A DNA stretch of 64,000 nt from Bolinopsis microptera. Taxonomy: Eukaryota > Ctenophora > Tentaculata > Lobata > Bolinopsidae. The translations under genes and the position numbers were made by a program. The stretch lies in NCBI RefSeq assembly GCF_026151205.1, contig NC_087082.1:17267401-17331400 (forward strand), in the 5' to 3' direction. Position 1 is the first letter of the stretch. Each line of letters opens with the position of its first letter. The notes under the pieces were generated by a model. The model ran no database searches and was not told the DNA's origin. It saw only the letters and a program-made list of their open reading frames with translations. Shown here one piece after another: positions 1-13,600 of this stretch.

Positions 1-198
1 AGGAACAAACCACCGACATGGTCGTGTTCATGTGACCAATAGCCGGCCTAGAACTCTTTACTTCAGGTTCTGGTGGTGTCAGAAATTCTTCTGGGAATAA
101 AAACTGCTTTTTTAGTCGTATGGTAAAACTGTCTGATAAATGTCTTTGTCTGTCGAACGAATCTTTGTTAAGCGAAACTCTAGTATAGTAATTTCACA

Positions 199-270
199 AC
201 AGACGTCCGTAATGATCTCAAATTTGTTATATACCAAATAATTTGAGATCATTATGAACGTGTCTGTTCG
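199..270. repeat. Imperfect palindrome with 14-bp perfect core arms
   Basis: Perfect arms at 210-223 and 241-254 (TAATGATCTCAAAT and its complement) flank a 17-nt loop. Similarity continues outward for about 12 bp with mismatches. It looks like a small foldback remnant; no target duplication was found. Confidence 0.6.
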
Positions 271-2350
271 AAGACTTACTACATTTGGGTCTCAAACAAA
301 GATTCATCACACCGTCGAACAGAGAAAGAAAATCAATGTATTTTCATCTTCAAATATTCAATGTATAGAATATATTATCTCGTCGAGCCAACATGAAATA
401 ACACTTAATTCATGCAGTACATTTAAAGTTACCAGGCTCCGGTTTAAGCTGTATTTCTGGACTATTCTGGGATAATTCATCTGTTGAACTCACGAAAACA
501 AAAACTGATAGAACAAGTATTAGAATATTCATGATTAGTTACAAATGACAAATCAAATACCGAGTTAACTGAACTGGCATTAAGAATTGATTTGATCGAA
601 GGATTGTAGTGGTAAGACGATCACTGATTTACTTCGCTCCCCCACGGTCCACACTGCCTTATTCGGTCTCATATTGATGGTCTTTAAGTAGGTGATAATT
701 AAAATTGTGAAACAAACTCAATTTTAAATGATTTGTGCTGTGTTACGTGAGTAAAAATAAATCTCTTTATTCTTAAGAAAATATATTATATTATATGCCT
801 ACCCTCAAGTGGTTCTGGAAACATATAATTTGTAACGAGAGTTAAAAGCTTGCTTGTCTTCAATTAAACTTACAACAAATGGCCCTTTCAGTGATTTTCT
901 GGTTATCTTGAAATCTCCATTCTTTATATTTCCATGAATCACAAGTCTTCTGTCTCAAGTTTGACCTGATAAAGCTGCACTGTAAGGTGTCATATTAGTT
1001 GTCTCTTCCTTACAAACGTTCATCCGTTATAGTTGGTAGATTTCAAAGAAAGGACACGTAGTTCAAATACAGTTATCTTGATTGATTATTAGAAATATCA
1101 GTTTTACGGTTTTATTGACCGGATTGCGACACCACCCAAAAGCACAGCAAAGCATGTCCTCGTTACAGCCCTAATATACTGTTCCATGGCTATCACGGCG
1201 GACGTGTAGTTTACTAATTCTAGTAATTGGGTGAAGCAGACAGAGCACCTATAACAACGTGTGTGACGTCACTGTCTCACCAGTGACGTATCTGTGACGT
1301 CACTCGGTCATGTGATCTGTATCCGTACTATGCTGTACTTTGTACTGCTGTAATTTTATTCTCTATAACCAATCCACCTGTGTCTATTTGGGCACACTTC
1401 AAAGTTGTTTAATGTCCGGACTTATTAATTTTAAATTTAGTGGAAGTACCACCCAAAAGAAGACCTCTTTGCATTGTGCAGTTATCAATATAACCCCGTG
1501 GATAAACATCTACTATGGAGATCAAAAGAAAATATCAAAAGAAAATATAGCGTATGTCAGAGCGGCTCTACTATCTGAATAGATTCAACATCGTTCACGC
1601 TGCGTTGATGGAACTGTAACTCATATTAGTCATATATTAGTACTTTAGTACGTATGCAGTTGTAAGTTGAGAAAACATAAAATTGCATGAACAACTTTGT
1701 TGAACTAAATATGGATTTACAAGCACGCACATAGCTCTTGGAGGACAAATCTCTTCGAAAAAAGAGTTATATATTACTATTAGGGTGGTTCACTGGTTCA
1801 GTGGTTATAACTGACTTAAGGTTCTGATTATATCTAAATTTGAATAGCTACATATTCTTATCAGTAACGTATGTTAAATTACTACAGCCGGGCTATCTTG
1901 TATATATGTCATTAACAAAACCCCAAGGGGGCAACGTGGTATTGTAGTCTCAAATAAATGCCATTATTTTATTCGCACGAAGGAGTATAAATACTCTAAT
2001 AAAACATCATGCGATACCTATGTGTAGGACGGGGTAAAATTAACAAGATGGTTTCATTTTCCTCGGCCTCGTACATTTATGTAATTATTTGATAAGATGG
2101 TCATTGGAGCGCGGCGCTTTGCCCTTCTCAGAGCAGGGTCTGAATAAAGAACAAGGTAATATTATTTTGTGAATTACATTCGAAAAACTATTATTTTAGT
2201 ACTTTCGCTGAAATTCCAATTTTCAATAATCAGTATAATCACGAGAAATAACTCATAGATATTTTCCGTTTTAGAACCTCGGCTACCTCAGAATATACTG
2301 ATGGGACTAAATAACACTGCGGAGATAATGAACACGAAAATGAAACAGTA
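271..2350. other. No gene recognised
   Basis: Short open frames here have no recognisable motif or splice context. The DNA is AT-rich, with several TGACGTCA-like half-sites around 1263-1310. I see nothing else to annotate. Confidence 0.5.
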
Positions 2351-2354
2351 GAAC

Positions 2355-2456
2355 AATAAATATCAAATACACACACGAACCTTGGCGAAACTTGTATTTC
2401 GAAGTAATAAATATCAAATACACACTTAAACCTTGGCGAAACTTGTATTTTGAAAT
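2355..2456. repeat. Two-copy 51-bp tandem repeat
   Basis: Two head-to-tail copies start at 2355 and 2406; both carry AATAAATATCAAATACACAC and CCTTGGCGAAACTTGTATTT. The period of 51 is a multiple of three, so overlapping open frames appear on the minus strand, but nothing suggests that they are coding. Confidence 0.75.
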
Positions 2457-2872
2457 AATAGTCCACTCTAAAAGCAGGACAGAATTAGCACTTAAAGTCA
2501 ATTCCATTTAATCGCATTATCATTGGCTTCATTCTACAAAACATCATCACACCATGTTGAAAGAGTGATAGTAAACAATTCTTGAAAAACATTTTACATT
2601 TGGGGGTGTACCAACGGTCTGAAATCACCATACCTTCGCACGAGTTCACGGTTAGCTCCAAATTTATAGATCGCCTCTAGTTGTCCTTTCAATCTGGCGC
2701 ATTTTCAGTATACAGCTCTGCTTGCGTTTCTTATCTCTTCAACCTTGATATGACGTCATTGGCACGGGTCACCGGTCAACATCAACTTGTCCTGACTTAG
2801 GGTCTATTTTACAACACACATCAGCTCATGATATCTGTTTTAGAGCAGCACTGTTCAACAACATGCTCAATC

Positions 2873-3916
2873 TCATATTTCGGAGGCCATGGTCTTATTG
2901 TTTCTGTCATCCAGCATTGTGTAATCCTCCTTCTCAGCGTAGCTGGTGAAGAGCCTCATCTTGACGTACCTGACACCTCTGTTCAGCCTCTTCCTGATGC
3001 CCGTGTTCCTCCAACTCAAGATCATGGGGTTCAGCATGGAAGTAAATACGGGGAGGAAGGTGAACATGAGGGCTCGGAGATGCTTGTAGTTGGTGACTGC
3101 TGCCACCACGGCGAAGGTCAGGGAGATGAGGTAAGGAAGGTTGATGAGAAGGATGGTGACACAACCCTTCTTCCTCATTTCGTACGTCTTTAGAGCCAGC
3201 TCGTCGGTTGTGTCAGGTTTTGCTTTGAAGAGGGAGGAGACACAGAGGATGGCGAAGAGAACTCCTACAAAGCACTGAACCAGGTTCAGGTAGAAGCAGA
3301 GATCCTGGAGAGCGGACCTCGCTCCAGTGGTTTGGTTGTCTAGCGAGGCTGTGAGGAAGAGGTACTTGCCAGCGATAGTGATGCCGGTCATCCCAGCAGC
3401 GTACAGCATGAAGAGAGCCAAGAAGAGGTACTTGTTGATGTTTACGAAGGGTGCTCGGAGGCGGATGTACCGCGCTACAGCCAGCAGTGTTGTGGCAGAC
3501 TGGGATATGCAGCCCACGTTGCACGAGATGGCCTGTGCTAGGATGTATCCCCAGGTTCTTTTCACACTCGCTTGGATCTCCGGATGGAAAACCTCATGGG
3601 CATAGAAGAGTGGCGAGTAGAGATTTGTTATAAAATCACTGGCTGCTAAGATCTTAAAGAGCATGTCTACAATGACCATACTGGAGACTTCTACGTGAAA
3701 GTGATAGAACACCAGTGGATTTAGCAGAGTCGAGATAACGAACCCAATAACTAGTAAAATCCCCACAAAGTAGTTTGCGAAATAGTCCAGGGGAGTCACT
3801 TGGAAGGTCTCCACAAAGTCCGACAATCGCAGTGTCTCACACGGTTCCTGGAGACAGGTTGTGTTGAGCGCATCGTATAGCTCGTCCGTGTAAATGTGCC
3901 TCCAATATATCAACAT
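2873..3916 (-). CDS. Class A (rhodopsin-like) G-protein-coupled receptor, orphan
   Basis: An intact 347-residue frame with seven hydrophobic segments, at roughly residues 50-73, 80-103, 127-153, 162-186, 207-230, 250-273 and 280-301. Class A landmarks seen: Asn in TM1 (LLNPLVF), LAASD in TM2, Cys in early TM3 and in ECL2 (C207), ARY (148-150) at the DRY position, a TM6 proline (NLPYL) and NPMIL (296-300) at the NPxxY position. The N terminus has an NTT glycosylation sequon and a Cys pair (C21, C26); the tail is short, about 45 residues. The DRY acid and the NPxxY tyrosine are replaced, which is unusual but known in divergent receptors. The ATG at 3914-3916 is the chosen start; a CAG just upstream (3917-3922) could be a 3' splice site, so a 5' exon is possible. 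It should act at the plasma membrane; the ligand is unknown. It stands alone, with no related gene nearby. Confidence 0.85.
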   Translation of the reverse strand: MLIYWRHIYTDELYDALNTTCLQEPCETLRLSDFVETFQVTPLDYFANYFVGILLVIGFVISTLLNPLVFYHFHVEVSSMVIVDMLFKILAASDFITNLYSPLFYAHEVFHPEIQASVKRTWGYILAQAISCNVGCISQSATTLLAVARYIRLRAPFVNINKYLFLALFMLYAAGMTGITIAGKYLFLTASLDNQTTGARSALQDLCFYLNLVQCFVGVLFAILCVSSLFKAKPDTTDELALKTYEMRKKGCVTILLINLPYLISLTFAVVAAVTNYKHLRALMFTFLPVFTSMLNPMILSWRNTGIRKRLNRGVRYVKMRLFTSYAEKEDYTMLDDRNNKTMASEI

Positions 3917-3929
3917 ACCTGATCAGAGA

Positions 3930-4900
3930 TGAGATGGTTAAATATGAGGAACATTTTTGAAGTCAGCTGTTACATTATAAAAGATTATAGTAATTAGTTA
4001 GTACCATCTACTATATTGATATCATATTTTGCGTGAAAAGGTATGAAAATATCGACGATCAGAAAAATTATGCCATTTTCTGATTTGTATTAGTTACAGA
4101 AAATTCTATGAAACCTCACGCCTGATCTTAACAGTTTACGCCTAACAGTTTGCTTACAAAGCAGCAGCAGCCTGATTGAAATCGCATGCACATATTTCAA
4201 CAAACAAAGCCATCAATCCCCATCTAGAGCAGATAGGACACATGTGTTGCAATGTCTCCCGTAATTTCAGGTATGGGTCAGTTATACCGGACGGAAGGTT
4301 CACGGTCCTGGTTTAAGTCAACATCATGGGAACTCCAGTGGCTCAATGTTATTACGAGTGTGGAATGTACGATAAAGCTAATGCGAGCTGGAGTGAAGCA
4401 GGCCCGTTTCGCTACGTCCCCTCTGATTAAATTGGGAATGTTGCTCCCCCGATACCAATCATGAAATTATGTCTCCCGATTTGCGGAAAAAGAGATCCTA
4501 TCCTTTAGAAGGCCTCAAATTAATAAGACCAACATTATCTGATGTAACCAAGGATATTAAATATGGCTCAACTCCATTGTAAACTGTAAAGGGTCGTCAT
4601 CTATGCATCAAAGATATGAATGAATAAACGTTTAAATACAGTTGAAAGTAACAATTATTGCGGATTACGATTCACCGCGACCCTTTCGTTCCCCCAAACT
4701 TTGCGATAAATTGGGGCTTTACTGTGTTAGTTTCTAATAAAACCATTTTAAATTGACTAAAAATCCGACACCATGAACGCTGAATCCGTTCAATGAAGGC
4801 AAAGTATTCAATACTACTGAGCTGTTTAACGGATATCTGAACAAGGGGTCTCAAAAACAGATTGAAGCAACCGATCTGTTGTTTGGGAACCAATTATTTT
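3930..4900. other. No gene recognised
   Basis: Upstream side of the minus-strand GPCR. A promoter or 5' exon of that gene could lie here, but no TATA box, initiator or convincing exon stands out. Confidence 0.4.
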
Positions 4901-4904
4901 AAAC

Positions 4905-5210
4905 GGATTAATAAATCTCTTTATTAAACTATGATCTCTTATATAGCGTAATGTCTGACCACCGTCTAAGTTACCAAGTGGCGTGGGTCACACATGGTGG
5001 TATTTTAGACATCACGCTGTATAAGAAATCCTAGTTTGATAAAGATATTTATTAGATTTAAAAAACCGATGAAGTTTCAAATTTCTGTCGAAAATACCAC
5101 CACACATGGTGGTATTTTAGACATCACGCTGTGTAAGAAATCCTAGTTTGATAAAGATATTTATTAGATTTAAAAAACCGATGAAGTTTCAAGTTTCTGT
5201 CGAAAAGATA
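4905..5210. repeat. Inverted plus tandem repeat, MITE-like
   Basis: Two direct copies (starting near 4990 and 5103, period 113 bp) carry CACATGGTGGTATTTTAGAC and GATAAAGATATTTATTAGAT. The segment at about 4905-4970 is a diverged inverted copy of the same sequence (compare AAATCTCTTTATTAAACTATG and CGTAATGTCTGACCACCG). This suggests a small non-autonomous DNA element with one arm duplicated. Confidence 0.6.
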
Positions 5211-7530
5211 CTGTTTATTGTTAAACTACAAGTCATCCCGCAACCTACACTAGCTTAATAACTGAATATATAGCCACCGCGTCCGTTTTGTTTGACTCAT
5301 GAAGCGGCCCACATAAGCCGTATAAAATTAAAGTGGTGATATTCAAGACATTATATTTTAAAAGAAATCATAATATTATATCAATATAATAAAATATTGA
5401 TTTGTTAACCTATAGAAGGCCAACCCAAAGCTACTTTAATAGTTCAATAATACATGGTTGACCTGAAGCAGTACAACTACAGAGGCTAACTTTAAACACG
5501 GCTCATAAGTTAATAATCTGGTTAAAAACAGCTCTAGTAACCTACTCTCGTGCCAATCTAAAACAGGGTCAAAACAAGCCACCTTGGCTTACTCAGCATG
5601 TTATCTTATGCCATCTTGCGTCATATCATGGTGTTCCAACACTCGCCACCAGCCCTCAATGGTCGTATTATAACACAACAAACTCGGTTACAATGTTTTG
5701 CATATGATAAACTCTTGAAAAGTACCTTGTTATGAAACGTAGTGGGTGGTACTTGGTGGATTAGGAACACTTTGACCACAATAAGAAGTTACATCATTTG
5801 CCTAAGGTCTCTTAGAAATTATGCCATAACTATGTATAAGTAGAGCAATATTAATACGTGCTCCATAAGCGGGAGCCCCTCAAGAGAAGCACACAGTGGC
5901 CGGTCAGTGGCCGGTCAGGTACATTCCACCTTCTTAAACCGTACGGTTCCCGAGTTCTTACTCTTTCAAAGAGAAACTCTGTCATGTTAGCAGGGATAAT
6001 CCTGCTATTTGGCCAGAAAGCAGTTCTCCGCAAATGTTTTCTCTGGTTCATAGAGGGTTCCAGAAGTATTCTGATAGTTCCAAGTGAATGGTGTGATACA
6101 AGTACAACAATAGTGTTTGTCTGGGTGAGTAATGTTCCCTCCCTCCCTCCCTCCCTCCCTCCAGTTGAGGGCTGGTGTACATTAAGCCTTGTAATTCTGC
6201 TAGTAAAACCGAACGAAAATGTTTACAGAGTTTCTAAGGCAGATATTTTGGGCCAATACCATTACTACAAGTAGACTGGTAAACCGTGAAATTATGTGGT
6301 TGATAATAAATATCCAGAGAGTTAGCATAGTTCTATCCAGTGACCGAAGGTATAACTCTAAAATGAAAACAATATGAGTTGCGTAGAAATGCCTCGTTCC
6401 ATTTAATTTCATTCTTCTTCGGTTCACTATCCACCAAGCTCCCCAACAACTCTCGGTTCCACACACAACAATACGGAAAGTAAGAAACACTAACAGTACG
6501 GTCAGCTCCCTTGTTCCCTCCTATGTTCCCAACAACTAGAAACACGGTAATTCGTGCTATTATTGACAACTGCAGAGGAAACCATAGTTGTCAAGTTTCG
6601 TCATAACACCTGTTATTGTTTGTTATACTTTCTTAGTAATTATTAATAACGAAGATAGGAAGCCTGCAGCCACAGCCAGCTTACAGACGGTCCTATTTGC
6701 AGACAGACCTCCAGACCCCGTCATGCACTGTAAGCTATTAGTGGTATCTGGCGGAGAGCGTTTCTAGTTTTGTGCTCAGAGTTAGGAGACATAGTGGAGG
6801 GGAATTTGGGTTATGAAAAACACGATTGGAATGTTGTGCAACGAGTATTTAAAGTAGCGCATTAAATCTAGGAAAGTTGGCAAATGTTGACTAATGAAGT
6901 ACACAGTAATATCCGCTTGTGAATCTGGCCCGAAGTTGCTTGCTTTAATAGATTGAATTAGAGTCGAGTCAGCTTTTACAACCTACAATCTTAGTCTTAA
7001 GAATCCTAAGAATTTAGGGAGGCTATTTACAGATTAAAAATAATAAATAGTAAAATAATAATTAATCAATTGAAGCTGAAACGCTGGGGAACAGTTTAAC
7101 AATAGATTTAAAACCAATTAGCCAAATGTTTAGTCGCACTTTAATTGACCCGTATTAAAAATTAAGGACGTTTCTTATTTAGGTTGGCAGAAAGTTTATC
7201 GGAAAATACAGAACTGAAAGCTTTGTGGCCGATATATAGCCGATAAATTGATTGATAAACTGAATTTAATTGATTTATTGGAGGTATTTTTTATTTTATG
7301 TGTTATTCCTTTAACTTTAGTGCAGAAAGCATCCTGCATTTTGCAACACCTTACGAAAAATACAATTTGCTATAAATAGAAATAAATACAGATGAGGTAT
7401 CCTTTGACACACTTAAAGCTGAGAGCTAATATGAGCAACAGAAAATAATCGGCAGTTTTCAATTCCATCCACATGTTTGCGAAGTGTTAAGCATGTTGTG
7501 ACTTGGAGCAAACAACAAAATGATAGCATT
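5211..7530. other. No gene recognised; short CCCT microsatellite
   Basis: Contains a (CCCT)n run at 6137-6162. The overlapping open frames at 5.85-6.57 kb lie on both strands without motif, splice signals or codon bias, and I do not call them. Confidence 0.5.
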
Positions 7531-7539
7531 GTTAGCAGG

Positions 7540-7960
7540 GCCCTGCTACCTGGCTCTGGATTGCCCCACTTACTGTTAAAGTTGCCCCACTACATGATGG
7601 CCCTGCTACCTGGCTCTGGATTGCCCCGCTTACTGTTAAAGTTGCCCCACTACATGGCCCTGCTACCTGGCTCTGGATTGCCCCGCTTACTGTTAAAGTT
7701 GCCCCACTACATGGCCCTGCTACCTGGCTCTGGATTGCCCCACTTACTGATTGCCCCACTACATGATGGCCCTGCTACCTGGCTCTGGATTGCCCCACTG
7801 TTAAAGTTGCCCCACTACATGGCCCTGCTACCTGGCTCTGGATTGCCCCACTTACTGTTTAAGTTGCCCCACTACATGATGGCCCTGCTACCTGGCTCTG
7901 GATTGCCCCACTTACTGTTAAAGTTGCCCCACTACATGGCCCTGCTACATGATAATATGA
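7540..7960. repeat. Minisatellite, 53-60 bp unit, about 8 copies
   Basis: Units begin with GCCCTGCTACCTGG at 7540, 7600, 7657, 7714, 7769, 7822, 7882 and 7939 (spacings 60, 57, 57, 55, 53, 60, 57; the last unit is partial). Each contains TGGATTGCCCCACTTACTG and AAGTTGCCCCACTACATG. A 165-codon open frame covers the array, but the 55- and 53-bp units shift and then restore it, as expected for non-coding repeat DNA. Confidence 0.9.
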
Positions 7961-7979
7961 TAACGCCCTGCTAACTGTT

Positions 7980-10200
7980 TACATGTAAATTGTGTCCAGT
8001 AGCGCTGGTAATAAACGTCTCAATTGTCAGACCAAGCCCAAATTGCAACTAGCCCCTTGCCGTGGCAATCGCTTAGTATATTACACATGAGATTTACATA
8101 ACAAAGGCTGGCCCAAATGATACAATACACTCATAATAGGGCCATTATAAGTGACGAATGTTAGCTTTAAGTGATGTTATTATTACAGAACTACTGGAGA
8201 CCAAAATAAGATGTATAGTTGGAAGATGATGTGCTGCCGGGGTTCAAGTAGGGATCTTAGCAATGCTAGACAGCTGTATTCACCATGATATGCTGGACTG
8301 AACAAATAGATTGGTCTCTCGGAAGGTAATTAGACATTCTGGCTATAAGAACACTGGTATGTTAATTTGTATTATCTCAGCAGTTAAACAAGAGTGATCA
8401 GTTAATAAAACTTAAAAGAACAGCAATTCAGAGAGTGCCTTGTCTGTGGAATCAATTTAAAGAATTGTCACAACTGATTTTCTTATAAACTAGTTGAAGA
8501 CCTCTCGGAGAAAAGAGAATAGGACACAAAACAGGACAAGATTTAATATAAAACAATAGACAGCACTTTCAGACACTATATGGCTTCTCCTCCAGCTCAA
8601 ACTCAGCTCAAATCACAGAATGTTGAGGGTTATACAGCTGACTGTTGATCAGCTGTACTATTGTCTGTCAGAGTCGAGCTCGAGTCAATATAATAATAAA
8701 TATATGACAGGACATGACATAATTTATTCATCCCAGATCTTTTGTATTTGGAATGAAGAAAGCTCTGGGAGACGCGGTGGTGATATTGTTTAAAAACACT
8801 AATGGCCTCTAAATAGTATTGATGTGATCGGGAGTGACGCGGTGGTTGATGAAGGTCGAATTTGGTCCCAAAATTGAGCCAATTATCTTAAATAAAACAG
8901 ATCAACCTCATCTACACAATATTCCTATGTGTGGTCACAGCAATATTACCCCTGACTCTCAATCTGTTGTACACCGCAATTACTAGATGAAATATAGATA
9001 AGACGATTAATTATGCAACAGTACTTGTTCTGTTGAATGTCAAATTTAGCAGGCCATCTCTGATTCTGTACCAACCACACGGTGAATGGTAATGAACCGC
9101 TGCACTGGTACGGGGGCCCCACCAGCAGCAGCAGTGCTAAAGAAGACCTAATTGTGATGGGAGTGTTGTTGAATAAGTGATTCAGTTGTTCGCTATTCAA
9201 ATTCTTTAGAAACATGGCCCCTTTAATTAGGCGGTGGCCTCTTTACTCCTATCCAACTATACATAATCATGAGTCATATTAAGATTTACTCACAAAGCCA
9301 CTAAGCCAGGCTGAACAACTCTCAGCAATCTTGGGAATCTTGCAGATCTACGAGGAGAGGAAGCTTCAGATTAGAGACAGATCAAGTTTGTAATGCGGGT
9401 AAAAACCAAGGACATACCCGGACGTCTAGTTGTACTCTCCTTAATATTTTATTAAATCCAACTTGAAACTTTAAGCAAAAGCTGGTGTTGACTGGTGGTT
9501 GGAAGTGCACATGTGCTGTCCACGATAATATGAACCTAGTCAGTGTTCCTGACGTAGGTCCCAGTCAGTGCTCATGCTCGTCACTCTAACATAAAGTCAG
9601 TGCTCAATGAGCTGGAAGTATGCAGTCTTTCCCACGCGGTAAGGGCAGACGTTTCTCTCTGATTTATTCTGAAGATGAACACGTCAAATTAGTCGAGTCA
9701 GGTGGTCCGTCACAGTGCTGGCAAGTGCGACCAGTGTATCCGTTAACTGTGACTTAATCTGCAGACTTGGTTATGGGTGAATCTTTTCTTGTAGTAGTCA
9801 AGTCCATTCTTATGCAAATGGTTTTAAGTGGCAAACATCAAAAGTGACTTTTCATGTATGTGCATGAAACAGAAAAGCCTACTATGAACTTGGTAATAAT
9901 ATGTAGATTGTAGCCCTTGTATAATGTACATAGACGCACAATTAGAAATAAACCCAAGTTTGTTTACAAGCCCTCACCCCGCCCTACACAGCACATACGT
10001 AATCGTACAACAAACTCGTTATGAAGCCGTTTGTTTCGACCCTGAAGCTAAAATTATACGACAGAGCTGGCGCTTTGTCGCACGTAAAACGATATGTTGC
10101 ACCTTATGGTCGTGAGTGATGGCTAATAAAGCCTGGTGAGTAGCCGACTAATGAGAAGGGCCTGTTAATTGTCTTGAGCCGAGTTGACGGTCAATTTTAA
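7980..10200. other. No gene recognised
   Basis: Only short, motif-free open frames (for example near 9.0 and 10.0 kb). No exon pattern, RNA gene or clear repeat was seen. Confidence 0.45.
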
Positions 10201-10202
10201 GC

Positions 10203-10660
10203 GAATATTTTTTATAAAGGAATATATTTGTCGGTATCAAGTAGGCGCTTCTTGAGGCTTGATCTATAATTATATAACTTTGTAAGTTTGTAAGTTATCT
10301 TCAGTAGCCATCTGGTGCCAACGTAGTTAAATTAAATCAAAAGCGGTCAATGAGAGTAACGCAGAGAAGTAACTGCGTAATAAAAACGTAAATAAGTTTA
10401 TTGACATATGGAGTCTCCTCCCTATCCCTTACCGTAAACTTACCACTTATACGAATTGAGGTTGACTTTTAGGGAATATGTTTAATATTGGAATATATAT
10501 AATATATTGGTATCAATAGTAAGGTAGACCTCTTGAATTTGTATATGATTATTAATTATAAGTCTTCAGTTTCTGAAGCCAGGTGGTACCAGCATGGTAA
10601 ATTGAAAATAAAAGAAACTAAAACAAGTTACTGTGTAATGAAACTCTAACTAAGTTTACC
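10203..10660. repeat. Diverged direct duplication
   Basis: Segments at about 10203-10405 and 10472-10660 share a series of matches: GAATAT..GGAATATAT, GGTATCAA.TAG, CTTCAG...GGTG.CA, GTAATGAAA/GTAATAAAA and TAAGTTTA. This looks like an old tandem duplication of about 200 bp. Confidence 0.45.
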
Positions 10661-13600
10661 GAGCACACAAAGCAACCGTTTTGTGTGCATTTTAGCTATG
10701 AGTTGACAGAGAAAATGGTTGTAGCGCCCCACCCTAGAAGTACACTCTGAACCACTAACACGAAACTGATTATACCGAGTCTCAGCGTCAGGGCAGTGCA
10801 CTAGCCACTAGGGAGTGGGGAGGGTGGTGATATTTGATATTCAACTATTTGAACAATGATATGCTCAACTTTAGCCAAACATCTGGCAAAGATTAAGCCC
10901 ACTAGTCCACTAGATCTTGGAATTAGTTCCCCTAATTTGAAAGTCTACTCTATTAAGTGGGACCGTGAAGGGCGGGTGATAACGTCATTTTTCTGTCGAG
11001 ATGGTCTAAAACCACTGTTCTTGACCTTTCACCCGTTTCAATTAACTTAATGAGCACTGAACAGCTGGAAAATTCCTTCAAAAGTATTGTAATAAACTCA
11101 GCTAAGTAATTAAAGTTACGGTACCTAACTTAATTAAAGTCATATAACTTGCATAATAATATCCCACCATCCACTCTAATTTATCCCGACAAAAATGTGC
11201 AGTAGTAACTAGATTCTGCAACTGTTGATAGTGATGAGACTCGCGAAAACAAAACTGCGTCGATTATTGTGCTAATATTCATAGGAATTTATTAGTTATG
11301 AAGGCTCGAAGAAGCGTTATAAAAACAACAACAAGGAAAAATACTTCGTGCTGGAGAAACTTAGTCGGACATTGTTTTCTATCTAGACTCTAGACTCTAG
11401 AGGGTATGCTAAAAATTAAATATGGCTTCTTGACTGCATGGTACTTCTATTTGGGTCCCTCCCGCAGAATACCCGTCATATTTGAAGTATAGATCTGAGC
11501 CCAAACCGAATTCTTTCCACATATTTTAGGAACCGTCCACATATTTCGTCAGCAAAAGTTTGCAAATCTTAGGCCCTCCCATTACGTCAGCAAACTAAGT
11601 TTACTTATGGCAATTACATGGAAAGTACGTAGATATAAAGTATAGGTGTCAGTATTTTTCCCATTTCTCAACCCCCTCCAGCTCCCCTACTGTGGTATTT
11701 ACGATATTTCAGCTTCATAAGGTCAAACTTGCATTGGAACACCTGAACAGGCGGTACTAAATGAAATGGTTACCATGAAAACTATTCTAGTCTCAAATCA
11801 AGAAATAAGAAGTCCCGTTTTGTCTCTTTTCAACTGTCTACAGTAAAGTAGGTAGTGTCGTGACATGCGTTATTCTCCACATAAATAGACAAAGAAAAGT
11901 GGCAGTTTGGACCATTATGCAAGTTTAAACCGTATAAACAGACATAAAGACCCTCTACGGTTTCGATTGTTACATTTTTTGTAGGTATATTTAAGTGCTT
12001 GTATGTAGGGAAGTGTGAAGTTCGCGTGACAACAATTTGGGAGGAATTTTAATTGCTGGTTGAGGTGAGAATGTCGTTTAGGAGCACGTGACTAATGACC
12101 ATCTATCAACGATTCACTGAAAAGAATATTGAAGATAAGATGATCGAAATATTGTCTTAGTAGATTTAACAATGTGATATTATTGAGAACTGAGCAGGTG
12201 GACTCTCTCTGATCAATTTATTTGCCACGCATTTAAGATAATGAATCGGGGACAGCTTAGTTTTATCACAATATTATATTGAGAGGCAGTAAAACTTGCG
12301 GCCTTCGATTAATGGGGACTTGCCACCCCATGGCAACATTAAATATATTGGCTCGCTTCCTGTTGATATAAAACTCCGTAATGTAAAAGGAATTGAAATC
12401 TCAGATCTGGCAACATTAAACCTTAGATGAATGAAAAGTAATGATTAAGTATTATATAACTAAAAACTTGCGAATGTAAAATAGAGTATAACCTACTATA
12501 GCAAGCAATATAATATATGATATACAGCATAATATATAACATTGTATAATTATCGCTTTTTAAATTTAGCCCCCTCTAAATTATTGGGCTATTAAAAGTA
12601 TTCTTTTCTAGTACGTGGTTTATAGAGCAAGTAAATTATAAACAATAGAATAGTGAACGTCTCTTAGATAAAGAATGTTCATATTTAAACGTTCTAGAAA
12701 GGAATCCTACTTGTAAACAGAACCTATTGTTATCAATTTCAATAGGTCCACTCCCTGTGATCTTCATTCTTCATCTAGACTTTAAAGAATTTTTGAGTGC
12801 AAGTGATTGTCAGATTGTTGATAAAATGAGGTATCAACCTCTGCAAATGAATAAAAGACATCCAAGAATTACTGCAGTATTCTTTTGAAATTAGAGTTAG
12901 AACAGATGCATTGAGAGGCTATGTCTGGAGAACAAAACGTTCAAATTTAGTCCGAGAGATCACGGAATAATTGGTTTTAAGACCTTTACCCTTATCATGA
13001 CATATAAAACATTACTATAAATACCGTTCTGATGAGTTACCGGACTAAGGTTAACTTAAAGATTCAGAATATTATTTATAATCGGTGTTCGGTGGACGAT
13101 AGCAACAAAGACAGTCTTTTAATAACCGTTTACTGTTTGTCTAATAAGTTCGTAAATAATACAAATTTACTTAAAATTCCATGCGCAGGGTCTAATATCC
13201 ATGTGTAAAGCATAAATATGCTTACAGTAAAGTATATTTGGGAATGTTATGGACAAATTGACAATAAACCCCGTACGAGGTACTCCGTCAACTATTCCGA
13301 ACTTCATTGTAATTCATCACAATATCTCTCGTGCTCATCATTAAAATTTCATAAGTAAATAAGTCTCTTGTTGTATTGAAATGGCCAATTGTGCGTACCA
13401 GCTTCAACATTACAATTCAATGAGGATTTAGAAAACTATAGTCTAGAGAAATAATCATCAGAAAATCAAGAGAATCGTAGAATACTGCTAATCCTAATTC
13501 ACAATTTCTACCGTCTTATAAATCGATAATCAAGATGGACCTCCATGGAACATCAGCAGGTAATTATAATAATTGCAATAATCGTGCAGTAATGAGCTAA

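Noticed and set aside
7477-7974. 165-codon open frame over the 7.5-kb minisatellite
   Set aside because: Unit lengths of 55 and 53 shift the frame and restore it only by chance; the start is a non-ATG codon and no domain is seen.
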